Shown here: piece by piece, positions 42,242-50,913 of the stretch | How the letters are laid out: the number at the start of each line of letters is the position of its first letter | Position numbering within the stretch: the stretch's first letter is position 1 | NCBI GenBank assembly: GCA_051747425.1 | Contig: JBNJGD010000003.1 | Location: forward strand, 62,001 to 126,000 | From: HTCC5015 sp051747425 | Lineage (GTDB): Bacteria; Pseudomonadota; Gammaproteobacteria; HTCC5015 | Reading direction: 5' to 3' | Length of the DNA: 64,000 bases | Notes under the pieces: model-generated | The model's input: the letters and a program-made list of their open reading frames with translations, nothing else | The model's database searches: none | Told to the model about the DNA's origin: nothing | Translations under genes and position numbers: made by a program

Positions 42242-42330
42242 GGCTGAAAAAGCGCCACTCTGCGTTGCTCGTCGTTCATTTGGAGCCACCAAACTTCACT
42301 CCTCGCGCCTTGATTGGCGCTTTTTCAGCC
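42242..42330. repeat. Right internal inverted repeat of the MITE
   Basis: Perfect 16-bp arms GGCTGAAAAAGCGCCA (42242-42257) and its reverse complement (42315-42330). With the left hairpin it makes a two-stem structure between the terminal repeats. Confidence 0.85.
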
Positions 42331-42364
42331 GCAACAGGCGCTATGTAAACCGTGTTAACAGGCC

Positions 42365-43252
42365 CTAGCTGAGAAAATCCCGCCAGTGACGGGCAAATTT
42401 TGATGATTCGGTGACCATCAGCAGGTGGCCGCTGTCTTCAAATACCTCGGTATGGGCGCCGGGCATCAGGTCAGTGACGGCAGTGGTCTCTTCCAGTGGG
42501 AACAGGGTGTCGTGGGTGCCCACCAGATTGGTCACCGGAATGTCGATGGACGGCAGGGCCTCGCGGGTGTCGTACTGGTTGTCATCGATGGATTCGATCA
42601 GCTTGAGGACGCTGAACCAGCAGCCCTGGGAAGTGAATCGGGCTATGTTGTTGCGCAAAAGGGGGTTGTATTCCACCGACAGCGCCAGGGCCCGTTGCCA
42701 AGGCATTTTCAGCGAGTTGCGCAGGACGCCAAAAATCATCTTGTGGTGCATTCGCTGGTAACTCGCGGGCAGGCGGGTCAGGGGCGTGTTGCGATCGAAA
42801 TAGCGCGCTTCCTCGAGCATTTTCAGGCCGGTGTCGATCAGATCCGGTGTGACCACCCTGGGGTTGTCCTCGCGTATCAGGTGAGCCGGTGCATCGATGT
42901 GCATGTAGCGGTTGATGCGATCGCCGCCGTGGCGCTTGAGGTACTCCAGCCCGATCAGGCCACCCATGGACAGTCCCACCAGGGTGACTTTGGGAACGCC
43001 GATTTTGAGGATCAGGTCGTGAATGTCGTCGGCCATTTGCGCGATGTAGTGATCGCCGATGGGCAGATGGCGGGACTTGCCCCAGCCGCGTTGGTCGGGA
43101 ATGTAAAAACGCCGATTGTTGAGGTGCAGTCCTGCAAAGGGGAGCCAGGAGAGCGAGTCCAGCGCCAGTCCGTGGAGCAGTACCACTGGCTCACCGCGGC
43201 CAATTTCGCGCACGAACAGGGGCTGCTTGTCTCTCAGGGTGTAGGTGGGCAT
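42365..43252 (-). CDS. Alpha/beta hydrolase
   Basis: Alpha/beta hydrolase of 295 residues: VVLLHGLALDSLSWLPF, PDQRGWGKSRH, the nucleophile elbow LVGLSMGGLIGLEY (Ser), the acid near LVGTHDTLFPLEET and the His in EDSGHLLMVTE. It is cytosolic, with no signal. Its TAG stop lies in the CTAG target duplication of the MITE. Before insertion the gene would have been 2 bp from the AlkB-type start, so it was probably first in an operon with the dioxygenase, the nitroreductase and the small membrane protein. The substrate is unknown. Confidence 0.86.
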   Translation of the reverse strand: MPTYTLRDKQPLFVREIGRGEPVVLLHGLALDSLSWLPFAGLHLNNRRFYIPDQRGWGKSRHLPIGDHYIAQMADDIHDLILKIGVPKVTLVGLSMGGLIGLEYLKRHGGDRINRYMHIDAPAHLIREDNPRVVTPDLIDTGLKMLEEARYFDRNTPLTRLPASYQRMHHKMIFGVLRNSLKMPWQRALALSVEYNPLLRNNIARFTSQGCWFSVLKLIESIDDNQYDTREALPSIDIPVTNLVGTHDTLFPLEETTAVTDLMPGAHTEVFEDSGHLLMVTESSKFARHWRDFLS

Positions 43253-43327
43253 ATAGCGGCCTCGCTGGTTTCAATCGGGCCATTCTAGCCCAGGGCGCGC
43301 CGGCATGGCATGGGGTAGAATGGTCGA

Positions 43328-43975
43328 ATGAGCGTACGCGAAGCGCAAAAGCGACAAACCCGCCGGCGAATCATGCGCGCTGCCCTGGACTGTCTGGACA
43401 GCGACCGCAGCATCGCCACCCTGAGCCAGCGCGAAGTGGCGCGCGAGGCCGGCATTGCCTCGTCCTCTTTCTATCGCCACTTCGAGGACATGGAGGCCCT
43501 GACTCTGGCCCTGGTGGAAGAGGGAGCACACAAGTTGCAGTTGATGATGAACCTGGGGCGCAAGCGGGGCCGCGACAAAAATCATACCGTGGTGACCTCG
43601 GTGGACACTTTCTTTGATTTCGTCCGCAATCATCCCAGCCACGCTCGTCTGATGTTGCGGGAAAAGACCGGCGGCACCCAGAGCTACCGGCGACTGATCA
43701 AGGCGGCGATACAGGGTTTTACCGACGCCATGGCAGTGGAGATCGGCCGTATTGCACAGCGGCGAGGCGAGCCAATGGTGCGTTCCGACCTGGTGGCCGA
43801 CGCCATGGTCTCCCTGCTTTTCAACAGCGGCAGTGAGGCGCTGGATGTCCCCGAGGGCGACTGGGGACCGTTGCGCGAGGCTCTGATTGTCCAGATTCGT
43901 CTGGTGATGCTCGGGGCCTACGCCTATCCCGGAGCCTTTCCGGGGGACCAGCAGTGGTTTGAGCAAAACCGTTGA
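43328..43975 (+). CDS. fabR: TetR-family regulator FabR (unsaturated fatty acid repressor)
   Basis: TetR-type repressor, 215 residues, with the FabR-specific N-terminus REAQKRQTRRRIMRAAL and HTH LSQREVAREAGIASSSFYRHF, followed by TSVDTFFDFVRNHPSHARLML and LFNSGSEALDV. In E. coli FabR senses the unsaturated/saturated acyl balance and represses fabA/fabB. No fatty-acid desaturase or fab gene is adjacent, so targets are elsewhere. It is divergent from the hydrolase gene with 75 bp between. Confidence 0.88.
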   Translation: MSVREAQKRQTRRRIMRAALDCLDSDRSIATLSQREVAREAGIASSSFYRHFEDMEALTLALVEEGAHKLQLMMNLGRKRGRDKNHTVVTSVDTFFDFVRNHPSHARLMLREKTGGTQSYRRLIKAAIQGFTDAMAVEIGRIAQRRGEPMVRSDLVADAMVSLLFNSGSEALDVPEGDWGPLREALIVQIRLVMLGAYAYPGAFPGDQQWFEQNR

Positions 43976-44040
43976 CGCTCCGGCTATTGGCAGCGGATCG
44001 AGTCGGGGTTACATTGCAATAAATAACCATTGGGGATGCT

Positions 44041-44451
44041 ATGAAACGGGAAACACTGACGCTCGACCTGGAAGGCCGGGGCGCTTATGAAATCACGGAA
44101 GAACTCGATGGCATCATTGCCGGCCATTCGATGCGCCGGGGCTTGTGTCATGTGTTTATTCACCACACCAGTGCCTCGCTGGTGATTTGCGAAAACGCCG
44201 ACCCGGTTGTGTTGTCTGACTTGGAGACCTTTCTCTCCACCTGGGTGCCCGATGGCCACAGAATGTTCAAGCACATGGACGAGGGTAATGACGACATGCC
44301 GGCGCATATCCGTACGGTGATGACCCACTCCAGCCTCACCCTGCCGATAGAAAACGGCGCCCTCGATCTGGGTAACTGGCAAGGGGTTTTTGTCTACGAA
44401 CACCGGGCGGTTCCCTTCACTCGCCGCTTGACGGTGACGCTGCAGTCCTGA
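44041..44451 (+). CDS. yjbQ: YjbQ family protein (UPF0047)
   Basis: Small conserved enzyme of 136 residues with CHVFIHHTSASLVICENADP and IENGALDLGNWQGVFVYEHR, the His/Asn/Glu pattern of the family. E. coli YjbQ has weak thiamine-phosphate synthase activity; its true role is unsettled. It ends 52 bp from the convergent trmH. Confidence 0.92.
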   Translation: MKRETLTLDLEGRGAYEITEELDGIIAGHSMRRGLCHVFIHHTSASLVICENADPVVLSDLETFLSTWVPDGHRMFKHMDEGNDDMPAHIRTVMTHSSLTLPIENGALDLGNWQGVFVYEHRAVPFTRRLTVTLQS

Positions 44452-44503
44452 CTGGCTGAGCCCAGGAATGTGGGCGTTGGTTTGATGTGGCTGGACTGGT
44501 TGA

Positions 44504-45181
44504 TCAGGGCAGGCGGTCAGTGTCCCGGCGATTTTGTGTCATCAGGTAACCTTGTTCATCCAGCATCGGGTAGGTCTCGTTGCGCTCCCGGCAACGCCGG
44601 GCGATGTCCGGATAGCTCCACTCAAACAGCAGCCGCCGACGGGTCTCCCCGTCGAGTTGTGGCGTGTCGTAGAGGCCGGCCAGCTGGCGTTGGCGCTGGG
44701 CTTCAAACAGTATCAGGGCAGTGGCCACACTGACATTGAGTGACTCGGTCAGGCCGAGCATGGGAATGACGATGGAGTGATCGGCGAGTTCTGCTGCGCG
44801 CTCGCTGATGCCGTGCAATTCGGAGCCCATGATAATGGCCGTTGGTCTTGTGTAGTCGACCTGGCGAAAGTCCACGGCGCTGTCGTCGAGGTGAGCGGTG
44901 AGCAGTTGGAAGCCCTGTTTCTTGAGGTCTCGACAGGGCTCATCAATGTTTTGGTGGGTGGCTACTTCTACCCATTTGTGGGCGCCAACCGTGGTGCCGG
45001 CATTGCGGCCGATGCCGCCCTCCGGGTACACCGCATGGGCCCGGTGTACCCCCACCGCTTCGCAACTGCGCACAATGGCAGAGAAATTGTGCGGTTTGTG
45101 TACATTTTCCATGACCACCGTCAGATCGGTCTGGCGGCGGTTGAGTGTGTCGACAAATCGTTGGTGGCGTTCGGGGGACAT
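44504..45181 (-). CDS. trmH: tRNA (guanosine(18)-2'-O)-methyltransferase
   Basis: SPOUT-class methyltransferase that makes Gm18 in the D-loop of tRNAs, 225 residues. Knot motifs are PTAIIMGSELHGISERA and SIVIPMLGLTESLNVSVATA, with the conserved Arg in NFSAIVRSCEAVG. The C-terminal part beyond the knot (RRRLLFEWSYPDIAR) matches TrmH rather than RlmB. It is on its own strand with 48 bp to the next minus-strand gene. Confidence 0.92.
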   Translation of the reverse strand: MSPERHQRFVDTLNRRQTDLTVVMENVHKPHNFSAIVRSCEAVGVHRAHAVYPEGGIGRNAGTTVGAHKWVEVATHQNIDEPCRDLKKQGFQLLTAHLDDSAVDFRQVDYTRPTAIIMGSELHGISERAAELADHSIVIPMLGLTESLNVSVATALILFEAQRQRQLAGLYDTPQLDGETRRRLLFEWSYPDIARRCRERNETYPMLDEQGYLMTQNRRDTDRLP

Positions 45182-45229
45182 ACCGGTCAGTGCGAAGTGG
45201 GCAAGCGGCGCATTATAGCCGATTGCGGT

Positions 45230-45928
45230 TTACTCTTGTGACTTGAGGTGATCCCGAAGTGCTTTGGCCAAATCGCACCGGGGGTTGATCCACACCTGCA
45301 GCGGGTATTGGGAAATCAGCGACTCGGAGAATTGATAATCATCGGCATTCAGATTCAGTTGATCCAGATAGTAGTGGCCGGCCTCTTCGGCGGAAAAAAC
45401 ATAATCAACCCGTTGGCGGCGCAAAAGGTCAAAGGCCTGACGGAGGGAGTGGACTTCGGCCAGGTCAAAACCGGCTTCATGCAACTGGTGGCTCTCGCGG
45501 GTTTGGCCCTGGGCGAACTGGCTGGTGATGCCGATGGTTTTGCCCTTGAGGTCACTGAGCTGGTCCCAGACAAACGGAGATTCCATCCGCTGGCGAAAGA
45601 GCCCGATTTTGGCAATCTTGCTTCTCAGAGGCACCGTGTCGTAGGCGGCGGAATCGGCCGGTGGTGGGTAAAAACTGGCGCACCAGCGTCCCTCGGCGAT
45701 GTGCTTGCTGACCCGGGCCGGTGGCAGAAAGCTGGGCTCGATGGTGATATTGCTGCCCCTGGATCGCTCGACAAGGGCGGCGAAGCTCAGACCGTGGTCG
45801 GGCAGCTCAGTGGAGGTAAAGGGTGGGTAATCAATGGCCAGAACCGGCAGGCCGTTCTCCGCTGAAACCATTGCGGGGTACAGGGCAACGGCCCACAGAA
45901 AGGCGAAAACCGATAAGGCGATGCGCAT
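45230..45928 (-). CDS. Periplasmic solute-binding protein (SBP_bac_3-like)
   Basis: Exported protein of 232 residues with signal MRIALSVFAFLWAVALYPAM and a type-II binding-protein fold (LAIDYPPFTSTELPDHGLSF, ...ISQFAQGQTRESHQL, VDYVFSAEEAGHYYLDQL). No permease or ATPase gene is nearby. It is the second orphan binding protein in the window; the one ending at 5430 is of a different subgroup. Such orphans sometimes serve as sensors. The ligand is unknown. Confidence 0.75.
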   Translation of the reverse strand: MRIALSVFAFLWAVALYPAMVSAENGLPVLAIDYPPFTSTELPDHGLSFAALVERSRGSNITIEPSFLPPARVSKHIAEGRWCASFYPPPADSAAYDTVPLRSKIAKIGLFRQRMESPFVWDQLSDLKGKTIGITSQFAQGQTRESHQLHEAGFDLAEVHSLRQAFDLLRRQRVDYVFSAEEAGHYYLDQLNLNADDYQFSESLISQYPLQVWINPRCDLAKALRDHLKSQE

Positions 45929-46012
45929 GAACCGGGTACCTGTAGAAGTGAGTCGGTATTTGCAGCCTTCATCTCCATTGATGGCGGTTTTTTGTTGTTT
46001 TTATGACTTCCT

Positions 46013-46041
46013 AAAATACGGTTTTTCCCGCCTCTTGCCAA
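46013..46041 (-). promoter_or_regulatory. Putative promoter of the binding-protein gene
   Basis: On the minus strand -35 TTGGCA (46041-46036), 17-bp spacer, -10 TATTTT (46018-46013). It lies in the 131-bp gap after glpK and gives a leader of about 80 bases before 45928. Confidence 0.4.
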
Positions 46042-46059
46042 GCACTGTTTGAGGGCGCT

Positions 46060-47547
46060 TCAGTTTGTCTCATTTACCTTGATCACGGCCTCGGACCAGC
46101 CGTCGAGCAGCCGCTGGCGCAGCGCCGGATCTATTTGCGGTGCAAAGGCCTTGGCGCAACGCCATTGCTGGCCAATTTCGTCCAGCGAGGCGTAAAGCCC
46201 CGCGCCCAGACCGGCGAGGTTGGCGGCGCCCAGGGCGGTGGTCTCGGTCACTTCGGGCCGCTCCACCGGCATGTCCAGCACATCGGACAGACACTGTAGC
46301 AGCCAGTTGTTGCTGACCATGCCGCCGTCGACGCGAAGGGTCGCCAGGTTGGCTCCATCCCGGGCCATCGCGCCCATCAGGTCGTTGGTTTGGTAGCACA
46401 CCGACTCCAGCGCCGCGCGCACAATGTGGCCAATGCCGGTGTCCCGGGTAAGGCCAAACAACGCCCCACGGGCTCGCGGGTTCCAGTAGGGGGCGCCCAG
46501 GCCGGTAAAGGCCGGCACCAGGTAGACATTGTGGTTGTCGTCCAGGGCGCTGGCCAGCACTTCGGTCTCGCTGGCGCTGCTGATCAGTTGCAGTCCGTCG
46601 CGCAGCCATTGTACGGCGGCACCGGCGACAAAGATCGAGCCCTCCAGGGCGTAGGTCGTTTTGCCGTTGATGCGGTAGGCCACGGTGGCCAGCAGCCGAT
46701 TCTGGGATTTGACCGCCCACTCGCCGGTGTTGAGCATGACGAAGCAGCCGGTGCCGTAGGTGCTCTTGATCATGCCCGGTTCAAAGCAGGCCTGGCCGAC
46801 CATGGCCGCCTGCTGGTCGCCGGCGACCCCGGTGATGGGCAGCTCCCGGCCCAGAACTTCGGCGCAGGTGCGGCCGTAGTCGCCGGCGCTGTCGCGCACT
46901 TCAGGGAGTACGCTTTCGGGCACATTAAAGGTGCGTAACAACTCCTCGTCCCAGCGCTGTTTCTTGATGTCAAAGAGCAGGGTGCGCGAGGCGTTGCTGG
47001 CGTCGGTGGCGTGCACCCGGCCGCCGGTCAGGCGCCAGATGAGGAAGCTGTCGGTGGTGCCAAAGGCCAGGCGACCCTGTGCCGCCAGTTCCCGGGCACC
47101 CTCGACTTCGTCGAGAATCCAGGCGATTTTGGTGGCCGAGAAATAGGGGTCAATCAGCAACCCCGTCTTGTCCGTAATGCGCTCGGCATTGGGTTCGCCT
47201 CGCAGTTGTTCACAGGTGCTGGCGGTTCGCCGGTCTTGCCAGACAATGGCGTTGTGAATGGGCCTGCCCGTCTCGCGATCCCAGATTACCGTGGTCTCGC
47301 GCTGGTTGGTGATGCCAATGGCCGCCACCTCTCCCGGCATTTGGTCGCTGGCGGCCAGCGCCGCGCGGCAGGTCGACAGGGTGGTGTCCCAAATGTCTTC
47401 CGGGTCGTGCTCCACCCAACCGTCCTCGGGGTAGTGCTGGGGGAACTCGCGCTGCTCGGTGTGCAGGATTTCGCCCCTGCGGTTGAAAATGATGCTGCGC
47501 GTGCTGGTGGTGCCCTGGTCGATGGCCAGAAGAAGTGCGTCGCTCAT
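46060..47547 (-). CDS. glpK: Glycerol kinase
   Basis: Phosphorylates glycerol to glycerol-3-phosphate; FGGY-family ATPase of 495 residues, full length. It shows LLAIDQGTTSTRSIIF, GWVEHDPEDIWD, GITNQRETTVIWDRETG, YFSATKIAWILD and the FGGY-like MVGQACFEPGMIKSTYGTGCF. It follows, by 43 bp on the same strand, a monoacylglycerol-lipase-like gene that could supply glycerol. No glpF, glpD or GlpR gene is seen here. Confidence 0.96.
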   Translation of the reverse strand: MSDALLLAIDQGTTSTRSIIFNRRGEILHTEQREFPQHYPEDGWVEHDPEDIWDTTLSTCRAALAASDQMPGEVAAIGITNQRETTVIWDRETGRPIHNAIVWQDRRTASTCEQLRGEPNAERITDKTGLLIDPYFSATKIAWILDEVEGARELAAQGRLAFGTTDSFLIWRLTGGRVHATDASNASRTLLFDIKKQRWDEELLRTFNVPESVLPEVRDSAGDYGRTCAEVLGRELPITGVAGDQQAAMVGQACFEPGMIKSTYGTGCFVMLNTGEWAVKSQNRLLATVAYRINGKTTYALEGSIFVAGAAVQWLRDGLQLISSASETEVLASALDDNHNVYLVPAFTGLGAPYWNPRARGALFGLTRDTGIGHIVRAALESVCYQTNDLMGAMARDGANLATLRVDGGMVSNNWLLQCLSDVLDMPVERPEVTETTALGAANLAGLGAGLYASLDEIGQQWRCAKAFAPQIDPALRQRLLDGWSEAVIKVNETN

Positions 47548-47590
47548 GATGCAGTGCCTTGATTTTTTGTGTTTCGGGTTTGTGTTGCCG

Positions 47591-48430
47591 TTATAGCTGA
47601 CTGTTCAGCCAGCGATCAACATCATCGATCACCCCGTCGCGGCCAAGGTCGTTGAAAAGCTCGTGGTAGCCGCCGGGATAGCGGTGGAAAGTGAGCGTTT
47701 CGCGCGGTATTGCCTCGGCCAGTTTGCGACTGCCGTCAATGCTGCAAATTCTATCCGCTTCCCCGTGTATTAGTAGAGTGGGGCAGTCGAGTGTATGCGC
47801 CCTGCGGTGGATGTTGTCGACGGTCTTTTGAAGTTCCATGCCCAACCGAGGTGTGCCCCGGCGGTGGTAGAGCGGATCCCGGCGCGTGTGTTCGCGCCAC
47901 TCGGGGTCGCGTGAAATGTCCTCGATGTTCAGACCTGTGTTCATACCCAGGCGGGGCAGGCTGTGATTCAAAACCCGGGCCAGCTTGAGCAGAACGGGAG
48001 GGATACCCAGTTTGCCGATGGCCGGAGCACTGCAAATGTAGGCGGCCACATCCCTGTTGCGGTAGTGCAGCAGGTAGTCCAGGGTGATGGCGCCACCGAG
48101 ACTGTGCCCCAGGAGGAACACAGGCACCCCCGGTGTCTCTCGCCGTGCAGCCATCAAAAAGTAGTGCAGGTCTCCGCGCAGGTCGCGCCAGCGTCTGATA
48201 AAACCGCGTTGGCCAGGGCTTTGTCCGTGGCCACGGCTGTCCCAGGCGGCTACGCTGTAGCCCTGCCGGTTGAAATGCTCGGCCAGGTCGCGGTAGCGGC
48301 CGCTGTGTTCGCCGGCGCCGTGCACGATAACCACCAGTGCGGAAGCTGGTTCCACTTGCCACAGTCTGTACTGAATGCGGGTATTGTCGTGGGAGCGGAA
48401 GCTGCGTTGAAACGCTTGTGTTTGAGGCAT
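47591..48430 (-). CDS. Alpha/beta hydrolase, monoacylglycerol-lipase-like (S33/Hydrolase_4)
   Basis: Serine hydrolase of 279 residues from the ATG at 48430 (MPQTQAFQRSFRSHDNTRIQ); a frame open to 48583 is not homologous. It has VVIVHGAGEHSGRYRDLAEH, AWDSRGHGQSPGQRG, the nucleophile LLGHSLGGAITLDYLL, the acid IHGEADRICS and the base GGYHELFND. This set is that of monoglyceride lipases and lysophospholipases. The downstream glpK makes release of glycerol from monoacylglycerol an attractive role (inference). Confidence 0.86.
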   Translation of the reverse strand: MPQTQAFQRSFRSHDNTRIQYRLWQVEPASALVVIVHGAGEHSGRYRDLAEHFNRQGYSVAAWDSRGHGQSPGQRGFIRRWRDLRGDLHYFLMAARRETPGVPVFLLGHSLGGAITLDYLLHYRNRDVAAYICSAPAIGKLGIPPVLLKLARVLNHSLPRLGMNTGLNIEDISRDPEWREHTRRDPLYHRRGTPRLGMELQKTVDNIHRRAHTLDCPTLLIHGEADRICSIDGSRKLAEAIPRETLTFHRYPGGYHELFNDLGRDGVIDDVDRWLNSQL

Positions 48431-48639
48431 GACTAACGGGCATATTGGCTGGTTGAACAAGCCGCGAATGATATCACTGCCAATGCTCTCAGGGGCGTGA
48501 TCCGGTTGAATTTTCAGGCGTTTTACCTGTCTTGCCCGTGCCAATACTTGACCGAACTCGCCGGACAAGACACAGTGTCTCATCAGGGGAGTGGTACCCG
48601 ATTGAGTTGTTTATCGAGGGGCTCGGGAGAGCAGGGATT

Positions 48640-49110
48640 ATGGTTCAGGCGCAAATTTATCTATTTCTCGACGCCGTCGGGCGCAGGGCCTACCCGGGCT
48701 GGTTGCGCTTTTTTGGCCAGGTGGTGCGTCAGTTTGACGGCTTTGTGAACATCCAGATGCTGGAGCTTGAGGGCAAAAGCAATTTGGGCATGGTGTTGAT
48801 TTTTGAAGACCGCGAACACCTGGATGCCTTTTTTGCCAGCGCCGTTTTTGGCCAGCTGATGCGCCGTATGAAACCGCACTTTGAGAAGCCCTACCGCCGA
48901 TTAATTGTTCGCGCTCGCAACCTCTACGATTACAAAAAGCCCGTCGCCGAGAACAAGAGCTTTGTTGAGACCCGGCCCGACCAAATGCAGTCACCGGCCA
49001 GGGAGGCTAGTGAGGCAAAGAAGTCAGACGGGGTGGCCAGTGCCCCGGCCACGGAGGAATCGGGAAAGAACAAGGTGGTAGAGATTAAGGGTTACCAGCA
49101 GGCCCAGTAG
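48640..49110 (+). CDS. Conserved hypothetical protein, ABM-like fold with acidic/Lys tail
   Basis: A 156-residue cytosolic protein from the ATG at 48640, which has an AGAGCAGGG ribosome-binding region; an upstream TTG at 48532 is unlikely. The first 95 residues (QAQIYLFLDAVGRRAYPGW, MVLIFEDREHLDAFFASAVF) resemble the ferredoxin-like fold of small monooxygenase-type dimers, but I recognise no catalytic residue. The last 50 residues are low-complexity, rich in Ala, Glu, Lys and Ser, and probably disordered. It ends 11 bp from the convergent patatin gene. Confidence 0.6.
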   Translation: MVQAQIYLFLDAVGRRAYPGWLRFFGQVVRQFDGFVNIQMLELEGKSNLGMVLIFEDREHLDAFFASAVFGQLMRRMKPHFEKPYRRLIVRARNLYDYKKPVAENKSFVETRPDQMQSPAREASEAKKSDGVASAPATEESGKNKVVEIKGYQQAQ

Positions 49111-49121
49111 ATTTTCCGAGG

Positions 49122-50594
49122 TTAAACCGCTCTCAGACGCTGGCGTTGCTGTCGAGACTGAGCCTTGACCTGCTTGATGCATTCATCCAGCGTTGCGCTG
49201 ACCATGGTGGCATTGCGTATTCGCTCGATGTTGGGCCAGGTTTGGCGTTCCGCCGCCAGCATGTAGTCGGCAATTTCCGCCGGTGACGGATTGGAGAGGA
49301 TGCGGGCATAGCTCTGCAGGCGAAAGCGCGGTATCAGGGTGATATCGCCACGGTAGTTCTGTTTCATCATGGTGTGCAGACCGCCGATGGCCCTGCCCAT
49401 CCCCTTGTTTTTCATGTTTTGCTGCGCGGTGTTGAGCAGGTGCTCTGTATTGACCCGCGCCGTATTGGCGGCAAATCGTGTGACAGGGGTATTGAGACCG
49501 CTGCGGTCCACCACATTCTGGAACTGCATGAAGGGCACGACATGGGGGTTGGTCTGGCTGACGATGTAGTGGTTTACATCGAAGTAGCGGCTCAGGCGCA
49601 GTCGCGGCAGGTCACTCTTGAGGCTGCCGTCCGCCCATTTCATCGAGGGCAGGTAGGGGACAATGCGTCCGTGGTAGTCCTTGGCCAGCAGGGTCACGGG
49701 CGGGAAAACGCCCGGAATGGAGCAGGAGGCCAGAGCGGCCTGGCGAACCAGCACATTGGGCGCGGTCAGGTAATTGAGCAGGCGCGGTTGCTGGTTTTGT
49801 TCTACCGGTGAGACAGTGATGTTGAGGATGCGCCCGGTGTGTTCGAAGGCCTCTTCAAAGGTCATTTCGCCAATGTTTTCCTGCAGGCAATCCTGCAGAC
49901 GGTTGCCGTCCATGAGTGTCCGCTGGCGCAGTGCTTCCTTGACCCCCAGTGCCTGGAAGGCGTGGGTGTAGATGTACTCGGGGTCGTAGAAGTTGATCAG
50001 GTCCTCAGTGGGCGTGGTGCCCACCACACCGCCAATAATCGAGCCGGCACTGGAGCCGGACATCACCCGCGGCAGAACCCCTTCTTCGTGCATGGCCTTG
50101 ACCACGCCAATGTGCCACATGCCCATGGTGGCACCGCCGGAGAGCATCAGCGCCGAGCGGCCGTAGACGATGCCCAGACGCTTGAAAAACTTGACCTTTT
50201 CACCCAGCGGAAAGTCGTCAAAATCATGCTTGGCCAGGTAGGTGAGGGTGGCGCACAGTTCGTTGATGTAATCGCTGATCAGTTCCTTGGTGTTATAGCG
50301 GGCAATACCGTACAGCGCCGGGTTGGCGATGTTGCCGATATTGCCGTGCAGCCCCTCGTGCAGCCAGAACACCAGTTCCCGGATGTCGCCCTTGGCGCGC
50401 AGGGCACGCAGCTTGCGCAGGCGGTTGCGTATCAGAAGAAAGTTGTAGTCGCCGCAGCGGTCGTCGGCGCGCCAGTCATCCAGACCATCAAGGCGATCGA
50501 GTTCACGGGCAATGCCCTTCCACTCGCTGTAGGTTTGCGCATGGCGCAGGTCGCGCTCCAGCCTGCGCGCCTTGTTGTTGATGCCGATGATCAT
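49122..50594 (-). CDS. Patatin-like phospholipase with DUF3336 domain
   Basis: Lipid acyl hydrolase of 490 residues. An N-terminal DUF3336 region (about 1-130, RDLRHAQTYSEWKGIARELD) precedes the patatin domain: oxyanion loop SGGATMGMWHIGV, nucleophile SGSSAGSIIGG (Ser-Asp dyad type) and catalytic Asp in KWADGSLKSDLP. Relatives include yeast triacylglycerol lipases Tgl3-5. No signal peptide, so it probably acts at the inner face of the membrane or on storage lipid. It is one of several lipid-hydrolysing genes within 6 kb. Confidence 0.92.
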   Translation of the reverse strand: MIIGINNKARRLERDLRHAQTYSEWKGIARELDRLDGLDDWRADDRCGDYNFLLIRNRLRKLRALRAKGDIRELVFWLHEGLHGNIGNIANPALYGIARYNTKELISDYINELCATLTYLAKHDFDDFPLGEKVKFFKRLGIVYGRSALMLSGGATMGMWHIGVVKAMHEEGVLPRVMSGSSAGSIIGGVVGTTPTEDLINFYDPEYIYTHAFQALGVKEALRQRTLMDGNRLQDCLQENIGEMTFEEAFEHTGRILNITVSPVEQNQQPRLLNYLTAPNVLVRQAALASCSIPGVFPPVTLLAKDYHGRIVPYLPSMKWADGSLKSDLPRLRLSRYFDVNHYIVSQTNPHVVPFMQFQNVVDRSGLNTPVTRFAANTARVNTEHLLNTAQQNMKNKGMGRAIGGLHTMMKQNYRGDITLIPRFRLQSYARILSNPSPAEIADYMLAAERQTWPNIERIRNATMVSATLDECIKQVKAQSRQQRQRLRAV

Positions 50595-50913
50595 GCTGTG
50601 CCTCGGGGAGCGCCTTGAGACGCCACTATCTAATAATGATGATATCTCACCTTATCCGCGGATGCCCGATTGTGCAATGCAGTAAAGCGAAAAACGGTAG
50701 GGCTTTTGTCGCCTTCTGTACCTTTTGTGTACCCCAAAGGAAGGCGAACACGCACCGTCGTTGTAAGATTTGGCTGAAATGAGGTGAAAATGAATCCCTT
50801 GCTTTAAAGAGAGCGATTTTCTGCTTGTTTCCGCCTACTCGCTTGCGCTAGTCTAATAGCCAATAAGCCATTATCCATTACATAAGCAACGATAGGATTC
50901 CGGGGGATGATCA
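50595..50913. other. 319-bp intergenic region, divergent patatin and lipase genes
   Basis: No gene found on either strand. It is more A+T-rich than its surroundings, especially 50790-50900, and must hold the promoters of both flanking genes, but I find no hexamer pair with good spacing. GGGGG at 50902-50906 is the ribosome-binding sequence for the lipase ATG at 50914. Confidence 0.5.

Larger units (their letters stand above)
42098..42368. mobile_element. MITE, 263 bp, with CTAG target duplications
   Basis: A non-coding element (42102-42364) bounded by perfect 22-bp terminal inverted repeats, left GGCCTGTTAACACGGTTTAC plus AT (42102-42123), right its exact reverse complement (42343-42364). 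CTAG flanks both ends (42098-42101, 42365-42368), fitting the 4-bp YTAR-type duplications of IS5-family transposases. The inside holds two long hairpins and no credible gene. The left end is 2 bp upstream of the AlkB-type ATG, and the right CTAG contains the TAG stop of the upstream hydrolase gene. The perfect ends suggest recent movement by a transposase encoded elsewhere. Confidence 0.88.

Noticed and set aside
42165..42368. 67-codon plus-strand and 64-codon minus-strand frames within the MITE
   Set aside because: Both end in the same terminal-repeat-encoded residues and lack ribosome-binding sites; no similarity to a transposase.
48532..48639. N-terminal extension of the 48640 gene from a TTG start
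   Set aside because: No ribosome-binding site, and composition unlike the rest of the protein.
50595..50913. Small RNA gene in the patatin-lipase gap
   Set aside because: No terminator-like hairpin with T run and no clear promoter pair inside the gap.
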